Assembly (NCBI GenBank): GCA_030340625.1
Contig: JAOPHQ010005738.1
Span: 67,001 to 131,000 of the forward strand
Direction: 5' to 3'
From: Merluccius polli
Taxonomy: Eukaryota > Chordata > Actinopteri > Gadiformes > Merlucciidae
Length of the DNA stretch: 64,000 bases
In this document: one piece after another, positions 12,540 to 35,234 of the stretch
Numbering within the stretch: position 1 is the stretch's first letter
How the letters are laid out: every line of letters begins with the position of its first letter
Notes under the pieces: generated by a model
What the model was told of the DNA's origin: nothing
Database searches by the model: none
The model's input: the letters and a program-made list of their open reading frames with translations, nothing else
Program-made: the position numbers and the translations under genes

Positions 12540-13706
12540 ATTTTTGGAAAATGTATTTATTGAGTTTTTCTTTTGTATAGAAACAAAAAACAGCACAATC
12601 ACAATAAGCAAATATCCACAGTGCAATTAAAGTTGTCCGTGAATCTACAAATGAAAAAATAAAATAAAAACAATGAAACATACAAAACAATACAATACTA
12701 CTAAATAAAATACAAAAATAGACCAATGAATCGTACCTCACTTACATACTGTGTAGAGGTATAGGAAAAAATATATGACTTGAGTAGTAAAAATGGGTAA
12801 AAAAATAAATACATTAAAGTTCTCATAAAAGGCCTATCCCGTGAGCTAAACTCCCAATAAATCTCCGACCCAGTGTTAAAAAGAAGGCAAGAAGTTTCCA
12901 GTTAAGCAGATCGACCCGTCTAACCAAAACAGTGGCATACATCTGACTGGGGACGTGATAATGGAGAACCTCCAGGCACAATCCCAAAGATGGCAGGGTT
13001 CAATATTGTCACCAAACACTTGAAAAACATTTTACAATCTCTCCCCGAGGTTAGGGTAAGGTTTTTGTATTGAGATCAGTTTCTGTTAGTTAATTAACTT
13101 AGGGTTAGGGTAAGGACATGCCCCGACAGACATGCCCAGAATTGATGGAATAAAGTTGCTGGCTGAACGAGGGCAGATTGGGTCAATGTCAGGAAATACT
13201 CTTCCATGTTTGGATGAATGAATATGATGAACTACCTTGAACTGAATGAGACGATGTCTTATGCTGAATGAGGAGGTGTGAATCCTTTTTAAAATAGTTT
13301 CCCAAGTCTCCTCATCAAACTCTTCCCCTAAATCATACTCCCATAAAGTCTTAAAAGGTGTTGGTACGGTTCAAAGATTAATGATCACTCTGTATATGTT
13401 AGAGATCACACCTTTAGGAAGTCAGTTCAGGTTCAAAATTAGCTTGAAAATAGTTGTGGCAATGTTAGGAAATCCTATTATTTTTTTGGCACATAATTCC
13501 TTATTTGAAGATAGCTGAAAAAAATGTATGTGGGTATTCTCCTGTAATTGTGCAAAAGAGGCAAAGGTGCCATCAATATATAATTGTGATAAGGATAATA
13601 GCTCTAATGTAAGCCATCCGGCAAATGATGGTGGGAACATAGTATTTACATGTTTTATATAATTTGACCTCTGACCCAAGCATATTAGCGAGGTCAACAT
13701 GATCAC
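12540..13706 (-). mobile_element. 5'-truncated, decayed L1-type LINE: C-terminal part of ORF2
   Basis: On the minus strand, translated pieces in changing frames follow the order of the L1 ORF2 C-terminus. First comes LYIDGTFASFAQLQENTHI (the SFxxLQ...HFF segment), then KTLWEYDLGEEFDEETWETI with FSIRHRLIQFK (the W..DL...W..I and IQFKVLHR segment), then VFPDIDPICPR, then remnants of the VFG.NIEPC and LLNWK segments. Several frameshifts and stops are present and nothing 5' of this part of ORF2 is seen. This is an old, dead copy. L1 is assigned from the motif order. Confidence 0.8.
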
Positions 13707-14460
13707 TGCTCACACCACACAGCCCACCCCTGCTTAGCTTGCATCACCCAATTAAAGAGGTAGGGTTTAAGGTTTTCAGTGACGTTCTGCGTACCATGTC
13801 ATGCACCTCAAACAGCAACACCAAAATGTTGTGTTGTTCTGCTAGAAATATTTCCAGAACGTGCTCCTGCCCTCCAGCTCTCCAATTGGCAGGGTGTTAT
13901 CGTCCATCACGGGTGAGTTACCCCCGAGAAGAGCTCTCCGTTTGCAGTCAGTCACCATGGATGGGGTCTCCCAGGAGAGCTTGGTAACGGTGACTGAATA
14001 ACCCTGGGGCCTCTCGGCTGGTCAGTGCTATTGTTGAGACACACAGCTGACAGCTGACAATGAACGACACACACGTTGCTAATAGGCCATGTGTCCCAAC
14101 ACAACACTTACTGGGAGAGAGACTCCCGCTCTGATGGTCCAGGCGACGAGGGACCATTGATCTGAGGCCCTGGGTATCCGGTGGGCATGATCCTACTATA
14201 AGAACTGAAATAGATTATTTTAGGTTTTTCATTAACTGTATAATTAGTCTATATGTGAATAAATACAGCTTAATATGCAGACTGTGGCAGTGTTAAAAAC
14301 AACAAATTTGAGGTATGACGTTATTCGATTAAATAAAAAACATGTCACTCTAACGTTTAGTTGATTTTAATAGGCTGCCTCGTTAATGCCCGCCCACATT
14401 TCGCATACATCCAAGAGGCCCGCCCACCGCTGGGGCCACAAGTCAAACCACGTTTGACGT
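13707..14460. other. Spacer and hey1 promoter region
   Basis: No coding sequence is recognised. The last 100 bp before hey1 are GC-rich and contain the candidate RBPJ site listed separately. Confidence 0.5.
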
Positions 14461-14467
14461 TTCCCAC
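14461..14467 (-). promoter_or_regulatory. Candidate RBPJ/Su(H) (Notch effector) site upstream of hey1
   Basis: TTCCCAC on the plus strand reads GTGGGAA on the minus strand, the core of the RBPJ consensus. It lies 71 bp before the hey1 start codon. HEY1 is a well-established direct Notch target with RBPJ sites in its promoter. A 7-bp match can occur by chance, so this is a candidate only. Confidence 0.45.
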
Positions 14468-14537
14468 TCGTCCGCCGAGAGCCGCTGCTGCCGGTCCTGC
14501 AGGGTCTGTTTGAGAGGAGGATTACTGCGCTCGCAAG

Positions 14538-16010
14538 ATGAAACGAAATCACCATTACAGTTCGTCCGACAGCGACATGGACGACAATATCGAAGTAGAG
14601 ATAGACAGTGGAGACGAACATGGGTATGTCCACTTTACTTCTGAAGTGAACCATTGAAATAAATAAACAGGGCAGTAACTTTTAATATTGTATTTGTCGT
14701 ACTTGACAGATTTTGAACTACATGGGCCCAACGTCAATGTTTTATTTTAAATAGGCCTACGCAAATTATTAAAATGTATAATTAAAATACTTGTTCGCCT
14801 TTGTTCAGACAACCTGATTCACCTCACGGGTTAATGTCCTCTTCCACAACCACCCAAGTCCAGGCTAGAAAAAGGCGCAGAGGGGTAAGCAGGTCTCCAT
14901 GTCTTGCTTATTGTGTGTAATGCTGCTCTCGACGCGCTAAAAAAGCACAGACTTACCAACTTGACGCCCATTTATATTGTTCCTCATTTTCAGATTATTG
15001 AAAAAAGACGTCGGGACCGCATCAACAACAGTCTGTCGGAGTTAAGGAGACTGGTGCCAAGTGCTTTTGAGAAACAGGTACCTTGAGCAGCTGTCTCCAA
15101 TATGAATTCTTGCACGTTCAATGTTATTGATATGATCGGAGCTACCAACACCATATTCAAAACCTTTTCTCAGGGATCGGCTAAATTAGAAAAGGCGGAA
15201 ATATTGCAGATGACGGTGGACCACCTGAAGATGCTGCATGCTGCTGGGGGGAAAGGTGCGCCGGGCTCATCCTTCATATTCACATTCACACATTTACAAA
15301 CATGACCTTGTTTGTGTGCTCAAACACACAATAAACCCTCATGGTGTAACCAGCACAGATGATTCACTCTTTACTCATTTGCGGACGCAGGTTACTTTGA
15401 AGCTCACACGTTTTCCAAGGATTATCGCAGCCTGGGCTTCAGGGAGTGCCTGGCGGAGACGGCGCGCTACCTGAGTATTATAGAGGGCCGGGACAGCTCG
15501 GACCCGCTCCGGGTGCGCCTGGTATCCCACCTCAGCAACTACGGTTCTCAGAGGGAGATGCACAACGGACTCGGACACCTGGCCTGGAGCAGCTCAGCTT
15601 TTGGCTCCGGCCCAGCCCATCTATCCCACCCCCTGCTCCTGCAACACCCACATGCCAGGATGCAAGCATCCAGAAACGGCAGTAGCGACACACCTTCCTC
15701 CTCCTCTTCCTCATCCACATCTTCCTCACCGTCCTCCTCCTCTAGCGAGGTCTCCGTGGCAACCAGGCACGGCGTGCTGCCATCCACAGAGTCCCACCGG
15801 TTACTGCCCCTTGGCCTAGCTGGGCCCACATCGAAGATCTCCTCGCCCCTTCTCTCATCTCTCTCCACCTTCCCTCTTTCCTTCGGCGCTTTCCCCCTGG
15901 TCTCCCCGACAGTACTGAGCCCCATGCAGCCCTCCTCCCCCTCCATCTCCACTTCCACCAGTGTGTCAAAGCCTTACAGGCCGTGGGGCTTGGAGATAGG
16001 AGCCTTTTGA
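14538..16010 (+). CDS. hey1: HEY1, hairy/E(spl)-related bHLH-Orange transcriptional repressor
   Basis: There are five exons: 14538-14623, 14809-14884, 14994-15077, 15174-15255 and 15391-16010. All have GT/AG borders and consistent phases, and give 315 residues. The protein starts [20 protein letters not shown] like HEY1. The basic helix-loop-helix (about residues 50-107) contains [20 protein letters not shown] with the Gly of KRRRG typical of HEY proteins, which lack the HES proline. The Orange domain follows in exon 5 ([20 protein letters not shown]). A Ser-rich run and the C-terminal [13 protein letters not shown] supply the YRPW motif and terminal peptide that define the family; most HEY1 proteins have [25 protein letters not shown] and LSIIEG favour HEY1 over HEY2 or HEYL. 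It is a nuclear Notch-induced repressor of vascular, cardiac and somite development. It is convergent with stmn2, its neighbour in human too. Confidence 0.97.
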
Positions 16011-16137
16011 AGCCTCCAGCAGGACTGAAGGTGACAGCTGAGCTCAGCTGAACAACCGTAGAGGAAGAGCTACCTGCCTGTCCCTGTTCCCACCTGTTTT
16101 TCCTTTCTAACTTTCTTGTGGCAAAAAAAACCCATTA

Positions 16138-16143
16138 AATAAA
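16138..16143 (+). terminator. Candidate polyadenylation signal of hey1
   Basis: AATAAA lies 128 bp after the hey1 stop codon. A second AATAAA-type word (CCAATAAAATACC) lies near 16540, so the true 3' end is uncertain. Confidence 0.5.
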
Positions 16144-17750
16144 CAGTAAACAAAACATGGATTGTTTACTTATTTCAGTGTATATTAGCTGAATGGAAGA
16201 GGTTAAATGAGATGATTCTGTTAGTTCTTGTATTGATTAAGCAGTCTAAATGTAAATGTTGAGCAGTAATATAATATGCACTGCCTCCAGGTTTAGGAGG
16301 GATATGATGGCCCTGATCAATGGAGATAACACCTTAGAATTAAGACCTTTTTATAGACAAGAGTTTGCCACCATCACTGGAACATCTGCAATTTACAACG
16401 GTATTTAACATGGATACAAAGATAAGTTGTTGATCTGTTCCCTATAGTGATATTGGGCTATTGGATGCACCATATACTTTATGCCCCAACATAAACTGCT
16501 GGACATGTTCACATTGGGAAATGTCATATTTTGTAGGCTACCAATAAAATACCTGAAATAATGTTAAAATGTGTTTACTTCATTATATTTCATGCTGTTT
16601 GTCCAAAAAAGAATAACCTGGCAAGGAAGAAAGTTGATCAGTTGTACAGATAATCTTTCCACAATCATTTCTGTTCTACATTTGTGTTACATATTTCTCA
16701 CAACATAGAAAGGAGTACTTTCCCATATGCGGCAGATGCTTTTGTCCAGTATGTGGCCCGTCAACGGCTAATACGGGGCCACCTTAATGAGTCAGTTATT
16801 GACTCAAAAAGCAGTCTCTTCACTGTGTGCCAGGTAAGTAACCAGATCCTAGGGCATTGTTGCCACTTTGAATACCCAGGAAATCATTAAAACCCAGAGG
16901 AAATCCTCTACAATGTTCCTCTGACCTCACAAGCACGGGTCGGTCTGCAATGGAGACAATAGTGTGAACCGGATGAGGAGGGGAGTGGTAGGAGTGGTAG
17001 GAGGTGGGCAGCCCCCAGACCGATGACCAATACATTATCCAGTCAATTCCAAGGCATTCTTCTTGGATAAGGCGCACCCGTTTGAATTTCTACGTTGGCT
17101 ATATTATATTATGAGTGTTGCTGTTGGAAAACCTGCTGCTTTATACCTTAGTAAAAAAAACCTGCAGTTTAGATATTGATATACAATCTTGTTCTTGCCT
17201 ACTTTTTGGAGTTCAACACAAGCCCTTTTCCCATTACGCCTATAGGGACAATTTACAAGATACAAGAACAAGATACACCTACTAGCCTTTTTATTTGCAC
17301 AAGGTGTACAATTAAGAAAGTGTCTGGTCAGGTGGTTACAGGAAGCCTGCTTGGGACTTCCGCTCCAACCGCAAAATAAATGTCCCACTGCCATCTACTG
17401 GACAGATATGACACAGCTTTTATTTCTCTTCTGATTTTAGTTTTGAGACTTTAGACTACCCCCGATACTGGGCTTACCGTGTTTACTGTGTATCATTGCA
17501 GCTACACAATGCTTTAATACGGGTATTTTAATAAGCAGTTAAAACTTAATCACTGAAAATAATTATGCCTTGTTTACATAACCCTACCCTTTTATTCAGA
17601 AGAGCTTTCACAGATAAATATGAAGGGGAACACAGGCAATAGAGTATGCAGGCAGGTATCTGTGGGTTTGTATATTAAATCAATAAATAGATAAAAACTG
17701 ATGCTTCACTTTAAATCCACATACACACCCGGATGCATGCATGCATACAA

Positions 17751-17851
<101 letters not shown>

Positions 17852-18514
17852 ATTTTCAAATGATAAATATCAAGATGGGAGCAACAGCACATTCCACGTT
17901 TCAAAACACCATTTATCGTACCATGATGATGCCATAACATTCAGGAGTTTCAACTCCAAATACTGTGTAACAGAGTAGATCTGTTGAGTGAAGAGAAATG
18001 TATTGATGTTTGTTGTTTGTTTTTCGGCATTAGCAGTGAGTGAACAGGAATCTGCAGATGCTCTGATTGGGCAAACACATTCTTAATCAGAATAAAGAAC
18101 TCATCATGATCATTTCAAGACAGGGGGGGGGGGGGGGGGGGGGCTCCTAGAATCTGTGCACGTAGGATTATTGGTTATAACACCTGTAAGCGTGTGCGTC
18201 AAGAGCGGGTATGTTTCTGTGATGGAGACTGGGTGATATCTTGGGGAGTTTGTAGGCTAGGTAGCCTACAACAACCGTTTGCTTTCTTCACAAAGACACA
18301 GGAAAATCATCATCATCATCATGACATCAGAAAACACTGCAAACGTCCGTCTAAGACCAACTCACAACACAAAGGCTTTTCACAAGTAAACAGCTGCAGA
18401 TCTCAACTTCAAGAACCAAAATATTATGACCACAGAGAAAGAAAGAATAGAAATTAGGCAGAGTGGTACATCAGCATCCCTTTACTTGCTTACTGTAAAT
18501 AGAGAGTGAGATGG

Positions 18515-18515
<1 letters not shown>

Positions 18516-18600
<85 letters not shown>
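18516..18600. repeat. (GATA)n microsatellite
   Basis: About 21 pure GATA units. Confidence 0.97.
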
Positions 18601-18601
<1 letters not shown>

Positions 18602-18891
18602 AATAGATAAATTATATACAAATCATAACCAGATGTTTTTCTTGTGTTCTCTTAAATCTATTACATCCATGTCTCATACAAGTGTTATCCATGTTTGCAT
18701 CCACTGATAATACTGATAGAGGACAGGTGCGCACAGTTGGGTGATGGGGCTAAGTGTTGTGTGACAGTGTTGTCCTCAGCCTCCAGAAGTCCAGCGTGGG
18801 ATGCCTGCTCTGGAGCGTCTATGGAGAAGGGGCTGGAGATGGAGACATGTAGACGGACTGTGCACCGATGTCAACCACCTTGATGTATGGC

Positions 18892-19122
18892 TCATGCTGT
18901 CAGCTCTTCCCGGAGTTCCTTATTCCTCCGCACCACCTCTGCACGCCTCTCCTGGCAAACACACCAACCCAGACACAACAGGGGGGGGGGATTAGAATAA
19001 CAGCAGCTAAAGGCAATGGAGCAGCCACTAAGCTCAGAGAAAGGAGGACTGACATTTGATACACATGGAGAAGGGATTGTTGCTATTCAATGTATCCTAA
19101 CCCCCTTCTTTAAACTGTAATG

Positions 19123-19158
<36 letters not shown>

Positions 19159-21380
19159 CACCTTCTCCTGTAGGCGTTCCATAATGGCGGCCAGGTAAGC
19201 TTCGCGGTTCTCCTTGATCTGCTCCATCTTCATCTGGAGCTTCTCCTCAGCCATCTTGCTGAAATTGTTGTTCTCCTCCATGGCCTTCAGCATCACCTCC
19301 CTCTCGTGCTCTCGCTTCTCCGCCAAAGCCCTCAGTACATGGGCTTCCTGAGACTAGAAGAGAAGAAGAAAAAACACAGAGTTTATGAAACTATTCTTTC
19401 ATTTTCACAAATCATATCACTGGTGGTTGTTTTTTTTCCTCCTTTGTTTTCTTCATATTGACATACCCTCCTCCGTTCCTCAGCTGCCTCCAGTTTGTTC
19501 TGGATGTCCTCCAGGGAGATGTCCTTCTTTGGGGGGGATGGCAGGCTGTGGACAGCATCCGACACCGGGGACGGAGGCTTCAGGATCACCTCGAAAGCCT
19601 GGCCAGAAGCTCGCTTGTTTATGGGCTTCACCTCCATGTCTGTACACCAGACACGTTGAGAGAGACAAGATCAAATTCATACATTCATGAGAAAAATATT
19701 TAAGCTATATACTGAAATTTGGGGTATAATGAAAACATTTGCAGTCTATCACTACCTTCAAACTCGCAAACCAGCTTGTTGCGTGTCTCCGGGTAGAAGC
19801 AGGAGCAAATGAGGGAGAGGACGGACAGCTCCTTCATCTTCTCCTTGTAGGCTGTGGGAATAGCAACGTTTAATAACATATGTAAAACAGTTATCCCTTT
19901 GAATAGGAATTCAGTGTGTTTTTAAGATTGGTCTATTGAGAGTCTTTAAGGATATGAACTTGTGATGCTCAATAATAGATGAGGTAGGAGTGGTAATAAA
20001 AACGAGATGAGATGCTGTAGAGAGGTTGCTGTTGCATGTCATAATAGCCATTTAATGTATGATATTAAAAGACTAATTTTACTCAATACAAGATTTTTTA
20101 TGATAGATTTCCTCATTCATTCGAAATCGGGCTTTGCCTCAAACCACAAAATATTACTGCATCCTTTCTCTGTCTTTTATCAGTCTTTGTGAAGGTAAAT
20201 TAAACCATATCATTTGTTGCTTACTTTTCCCTCGTAATTCCTGCATTTTTTGATATACTAATTTAATTTAGGATTAAATGGGCTCCAATCTTCCACCACA
20301 TGTACACGATATTGTTGTTGTGTATTTGGCGAAGTGGTCAGCCTCTTGATCACAGAGGATTGTCAGCATAAGCCCAGTGCTGCAAAAAAAAAAGAGGAAC
20401 AGGTCCCTTGCTGCATGCTAGCCTGTCCTCCACCCTGCTATGCAACCGTCTGTATTTCCTTTGCCATGATGTCACAATGAAGCAAAACCACAAAAAAGGT
20501 TATTCTGGATGTACCTCCATTTGTGTATCCTATAGCAAACCGATTAGGACTATGGGATGGGTTCTATGCCCACTGCTAAAAGAAAATAAGCATTTTAAAA
20601 TATGTAGCTATAGGCTACAGAAACGGGCAATTAAATGATAATTTCTATAGCCTAATATCTTAATATATATTTAGGCTTATGTGTAATAAGGTAGGTCCTA
20701 TAGGCTATTTCCATGCATTAAAATGTTAATTTAGTCTACCCACACTGCGTCTTTTAGACTCATGAAAAATTGTTTTCTCAATTCTATTCATAAATGTTGT
20801 TTTGAGAAAATATCCACACGTTAAAAAAATATGTAATCTACCAGACCTACTGTAGGCCCAAGCTAAATTGTTGGCATCCCTGCTTCTTTGGGTGGGGTCA
20901 TTCTGCATTATGCTACTGGGGACGGCGCCGTGCAGAGAACCATGCATCCATCAGCATTGTAATACAGCCTGGATTAGGCGACTGGACAACGACAGCGCCA
21001 ACATTATGAGAATATCCGCATTGATAAGACAAAAAAAAGCAAATATAGATTTTCTTTGTACGAGGTAGTCGTTGATGCGGAGAGAGAAGTGTCTTCCCAG
21101 AATGTAACACCCATAGCCATTTGAGAAATAGCCTGCGTCAACACGAACACGTAAGATCAAAGACCTCTTTTAAAATGAGTTATCTTCAATACATTTAGCA
21201 AATATATAGCCTATATTAATGGAATTTCTTTTTTGAATCAGTCACCAGCCAGGTAGCTACGCTACGCTCACCGATGAGGATGCTTCGAAGTCTGACGACA
21301 TCACAGTTTGGTCCACCCAAATTAAAAGTCTACAATTTTATAGGCTATATATATATAGGAAATTATTGTTATTATTATTA

Positions 21381-21441
<61 letters not shown>

Positions 21442-21482
21442 GTTGAATTTGTCATAAGCTTACCGGTCGCTGTTTTGGCCAT
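18892..21482 (-). CDS. stmn2: Stathmin-2 (SCG10), microtubule-destabilising neuronal phosphoprotein
   Basis: There are five exons on the minus strand: 21482-21464, 19851-19756, 19639-19467, 19353-19162 and 18951-18892. Borders are GT/AG and phases match. They encode 179 residues, exactly the length of human STMN2. The N-terminus ([20 protein letters not shown], then ICSCFYP) carries the two cysteines that are palmitoylated and target SCG10 to Golgi and growth-cone membranes. The stathmin-like domain begins at [20 protein letters not shown], has the Ser-Pro phosphosite region LKPPSPVSD, and continues as the long helix [10 protein letters not shown]...[20 protein letters not shown] that binds two tubulin dimers. 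Fish have two copies (stmn2a and stmn2b), and I cannot say which this is. The (GTT)n tract in the last intron starts right at the exon-4 donor. Confidence 0.97.
19121..19157. repeat. (GTT)n microsatellite abutting the stmn2 exon-4 splice donor
   Basis: About 12 units of GTT; on the stmn2 strand these are AAC units directly after the donor GTGAC. Confidence 0.95.
21368..21439. repeat. (ATT)n microsatellite in stmn2 intron 1
   Basis: About 24 ATT units, starting roughly 25 bp from the exon-1 donor. Confidence 0.95.
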
Positions 21483-22628
21483 GGCTGGTGCTAGTTTGCG
21501 GAGGAGATGCGTGTCCAGCTGGGCGGCGAGGCTTCAGGCACTGAGTCAGCGTGTGGATGGGAGGAGCAGGGAGACGGGAGCGCGCTGAAGATCCTAGTGC
21601 TGTACCGCCGCGCAGCCTCGTGCAGCAGGAAGACTGGGAGCATCCTCAGCAGACAGGCGGTTTTATACGTTTAATGGGACAGCGCAAATTCATGTTCAGG
21701 ATCATATCCTGCTGGAAAATCTATTGATTGAACGTTACAAGTTAGATAGAAACGCTGCTCTCTGCAGAGTGGGGTCTTATTGGTCAGCATGTGGCAGATT
21801 GTTCCTGCGAATGCGCCATGGACGACGAATTTAGGGAAGCAAGCATCCATGTTAATGTGGATTTCTTATAGGCCTACACTAACCAGGACGCTCAAATAAC
21901 CTCGTTCACATCTATGTTTCAGAGGCGTTATTTGAAGAGCATGGCGCGTGATACATGTCTAGACGTATTTAGTTGAACAGTGTGGTAATAAACTCCATAC
22001 CATAGGGCTGGTTGTCCATTGTCTCCTATAACCTTTAGAAGTGGCTAAATAAAGGCCTACAATTGGTATTAGTTGTTCATACTATTACATCACATAACAT
22101 TTAAATAATATAGGTCAGCAAAAAAATAGACATTCAGCAGATATAGGCATTGACCTTTTGATGTTTTATTTAAATATAACAAATATTTGCTTGTGATGAA
22201 TGATGTATGAAAATACAGTGCCAGATTACAGTGCCATACGACAGCATAGACTAGTAGGCCTAACATAACATTGTCCTGGATGCTAATCAAAACATAAACA
22301 CATTTTGCCATACATTTGTTTCATTATTTCATTGTAAAATAGAAAATAGAAAAACAGATTGTATGACCAACAAAAATTATAATCACAAAATAACACAAAG
22401 TGTCCATGGAGAGACTAGGAAGAGGTTTTATTGTAGGTTATAGCTGGTCAAGATAGAGAATTTGGCTAGTTTAGATATTTAGCTCAAATGGTTATGTTAG
22501 GTATACAGTTTGTAATCAGTTTGTGTGGTTAAGATCTGAGAGGTGTTACATATTTTGCACTAGATACAAAATCAGCATCCAACAAATATTTTCCCTGTAT
22601 CACAGATAAAGGCCTAGTTGTTTTAACA

Positions 22629-22971
22629 AGTCCATGTAAAGCAAATTCTGAGATTTGTTTCACATTACACACGTTAGAAAGTCATTGCTGAAAACATGTG
22701 AAAACACGGTATAACCACTAGTATTGAATTGTGGAGTTAGACCATTTTTTCGTTTAGGATTTTCTGGGCGAATTGGCGTGGTTTAGCGCCTTCAGGGGAC
22801 ACGCCCCCAGCATCTCAGAGCAGAAAATAATGCATTTTTTTCATGATTTTGAAACTTACTTTTATATACTTGGCGATTTTTTTTAATCAATCAAATTTGG
22901 TTGGGTGGTTAATAACATTTTTCTATGGTGTGACAAACTCAAAACACATTTACTTTTGCTTTACATGGACT
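22629..22971. mobile_element. Short inverted-repeat element (MITE-like)
   Basis: The left end AGTCCATGTAAAGCAAA is repeated in inverse orientation at the right end (TTTGCTTTACATGGACT). The unit is about 343 bp and non-coding. I could not define a target duplication with confidence. Confidence 0.6.
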
Positions 22972-23195
22972 TTAATTTCTAAATAGCCTTGTCCTGTAGG
23001 TTGGCTAGACGATACTGAAAGTGGTAGTGCATATTTTAATAACTAAAAAAGACCTTGGATGACCAAGACATTAAGCCAATATCCCAACAATGTTATAAAC
23101 AATCACATTCATGATATAGCCCTGAGGTGACCTCTTTTATAATCAGTGCGATAAAGATACTGTATGTGCATAGATTACTTAAAGTGAAACTACAG

Positions 23196-23718
23196 TAGCC
23201 TAGAACTCTAGACACCCCCTAGCGGCAGCAAATTTATTTGGCAGCTAGGTAGGTCTAGCACGGCTCCGTCGGCTTTTTGGTGCTGGAAACACAACGTATG
23301 TCAGACCAATCACAGCGTGAGGGGCGGAGTCGAAAGCTGGGCTACCATGACGACAGAGTTGCGACGGTTCCGTGTTGGAGGTAAACAATGGCTGCTGCTG
23401 CTGGCGAACGGTTGTCTTTCGAGTCGGCTTAGGCCGCGACTCTTCAAGACTTGAAGTTAACATTTTATTTGAGAAAAGAACAAAGAACAGCACTGAAGTC
23501 TTTCCTCGAAAATAAATATTTATTCGGAGTTTTGATTAATTACATAGTCAGAGCGACGGCTCTGACTACGTCACCTTCTTCGTTGCTCTGATTGGTTGTA
23601 GCGCTATCCTATTGCGTGCAGAGGGAACTTGAAAGACAACCGTTTATCCCGCCCACACTGCCAATGGAGCTGAGCCAGACTTTACATCTTTCTGATGTGG
23701 GTCTGGCTTGCCAGGCTA
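23196..23718. mobile_element. Element A, simple copy (523 bp), 9-bp target duplication
   Basis: It starts TAGCCTAGAACTCTAGACAC and ends GTCTGGCTTGCCAGGCTA, with TAGCC/GGCTA inverted ends. It is flanked on both sides by AAACTACAG (23187-23195 and 23719-23727), a perfect 9-bp target duplication. The same sequence forms the outer shell of the composite element at 29550-33802. No transposase frame is present. A 9-bp duplication fits Mutator-like elements best, but the superfamily is an inference. Confidence 0.85.
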
Positions 23719-24682
23719 AAACTACAGCCTAAAACACTGACATCGTTATCGTCTAACATCGATTTAATATTCATTCCAGGGTTTATTTTTCCAATATCGC
23801 TATTTGTAATTTGTCACTGGCTGTCATGTCAGGCTTCCCACAATATGCTCCAGTGTGCCATTTTCCTACATCACCCAGAATGATTTTCAATACCCCCTCT
23901 CAACATCAGGAGGCAACATTATGTAAATTGTACATTTTATAAATGTAATAAATAATTAAATGTATTATAACGACATGTATAACAGGCTTTATTATTCATT
24001 GTGAAAGCCATAGCAAGACATTTGGCAGTTTGCTTTGATACAATATGCCACATGGGCGATCAAATTTCGACCGTCCCTTCGTGACAACGGCCGCAGATTA
24101 GAGAGCTAGCCTGGCAACACTAACGTTAGCTCACTGCAGCTAACTTTAGCTTAGCCAGTGGTGCATTCTAGAACATTCAATGGCAGTATTTCAGTGCTGG
24201 ATTTTGATCGTGTACCCCTTGCTTTCGGGGAAAAACAACCAAGTCCCAAACCGAAAAAAGAAACTTTTCACAGAGTTGTAGCCAAGACTTTAGTGAACAT
24301 TTTGGTATGCAGCTATCGCAGAGAGAACACATGTCAAAACCTAGATGCATCAGCCATATGGGCTCCCTACTGCCAGGACAGACCAAACAGTGCTGTTTTC
24401 TCTTCGAACAAGGCCATGCCTCGGCAGCTGTATGGAGATCATGGCCACGCCCCGAGCCCACAAAACGAAGTGCATTCGGGATTTACAACGCAAAAATGTC
24501 TTCTTACTAAATAACTGATTTCTCGCCATAGGAACATTTCAAACATTTATAGGTCCTGGGGTGCATTGTACATCACTAATGGACATATCTTAATGATGTC
24601 AAAGTGTTTTAGGCTTTTAAAAAAACTAAACTATTTAACAATGCATTCCACCCTAAGACTTTTTCTAAATAACATTTTCATC

Positions 24683-34282
<9,600 letters not shown>

Positions 34283-34621
34283 CAAATGAGAAAGCAAAAC
34301 CACAATTACGTACGACGAAAGCAACTACTGATTGATAAGATGGCGTGGCCGGTAACGAAGCCACACTACGCGTTATAATCCACTATACATCTACAAGTCA
34401 AATCCAGTAGCCCACATACCTCAACAAACGACCACTTCTACGCATCTGATCCTAGATGTGCTGACGTCAAGGTTACGACACGTGCTTACGTGCAGTCACA
34501 ACCGTATCCTTCCCACTCCCATCCGGTCTCGTTGTGGGGTAATTCAGCAGTGAACCAACGCTTTCATCATACTAAATGATATCCTAGGCTAGGCACGTCT
34601 GAAGGTTCAATAGTCATTTTC

Positions 34622-34790
34622 TGCAGTAGTGGAAGAAGTACTCAGATCTTTTAAGTAAAATAAGTAATACCACACTGTAGAAATACTAAAAATCCTGCAT
34701 TGAAAATGTACTTAAGTAAAAGTACAAACGTATTAGCATAACAATTACTTAAAGTACCTTAGTACTTAAAATGTGTAACAATCAATTCAG
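34622..34790. repeat. Dispersed repeat with AAGTAAAAGTAC words
   Basis: AGTGGAAGAAGTACTCAGATC, then AAGTAAAAGTAC and CTTAGTACTTAAA, is a sequence I remember as common in fish DNA. No ends or target duplication were defined. Confidence 0.4.
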
Positions 34791-35045
34791 CGACTTTCAT
34801 GCCACCAGATATAGCAACACTTAACACATAAAGGTATCAAAAAAGTCCATACATGAATACAATAACCTCATGTCACAAAAGGGAGATATGCCACTCATAT
34901 TTTCAAGTAGACTTATTTTAATAAAATACCAAAATAATAAAAACGGTACAATCTTTGTAGACTTGTTTTCCATCCAAAAATGCATGTTTTCTCATGTTAT
35001 TCCTTTCTCATTTCATGTAGCATGAGATGAAGAGGCTCTCTCTGT

Positions 35046-35167
<122 letters not shown>

Positions 35168-35234
35168 AAATAATAGGTTCCCTTACCAAAGCACTTAAGT
35201 TTATCAACAGATTTTATTGAAATATTAGTTAACC

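Noticed and set aside
13120..13700. Possible novel exon-like frame of 94 residues on the minus strand
   Set aside because: It is the decayed C-terminal part of an L1 ORF2 (LYIDGTFASFAQLQ motif order).
16684..16890. 68-residue frame downstream of hey1
   Set aside because: No homology, no splice context, and it lies in the convergent spacer.
23245..23493. 82-residue frame shared with 33392-33577
   Set aside because: It is part of element A, with no protein-family match and shifts between copies.
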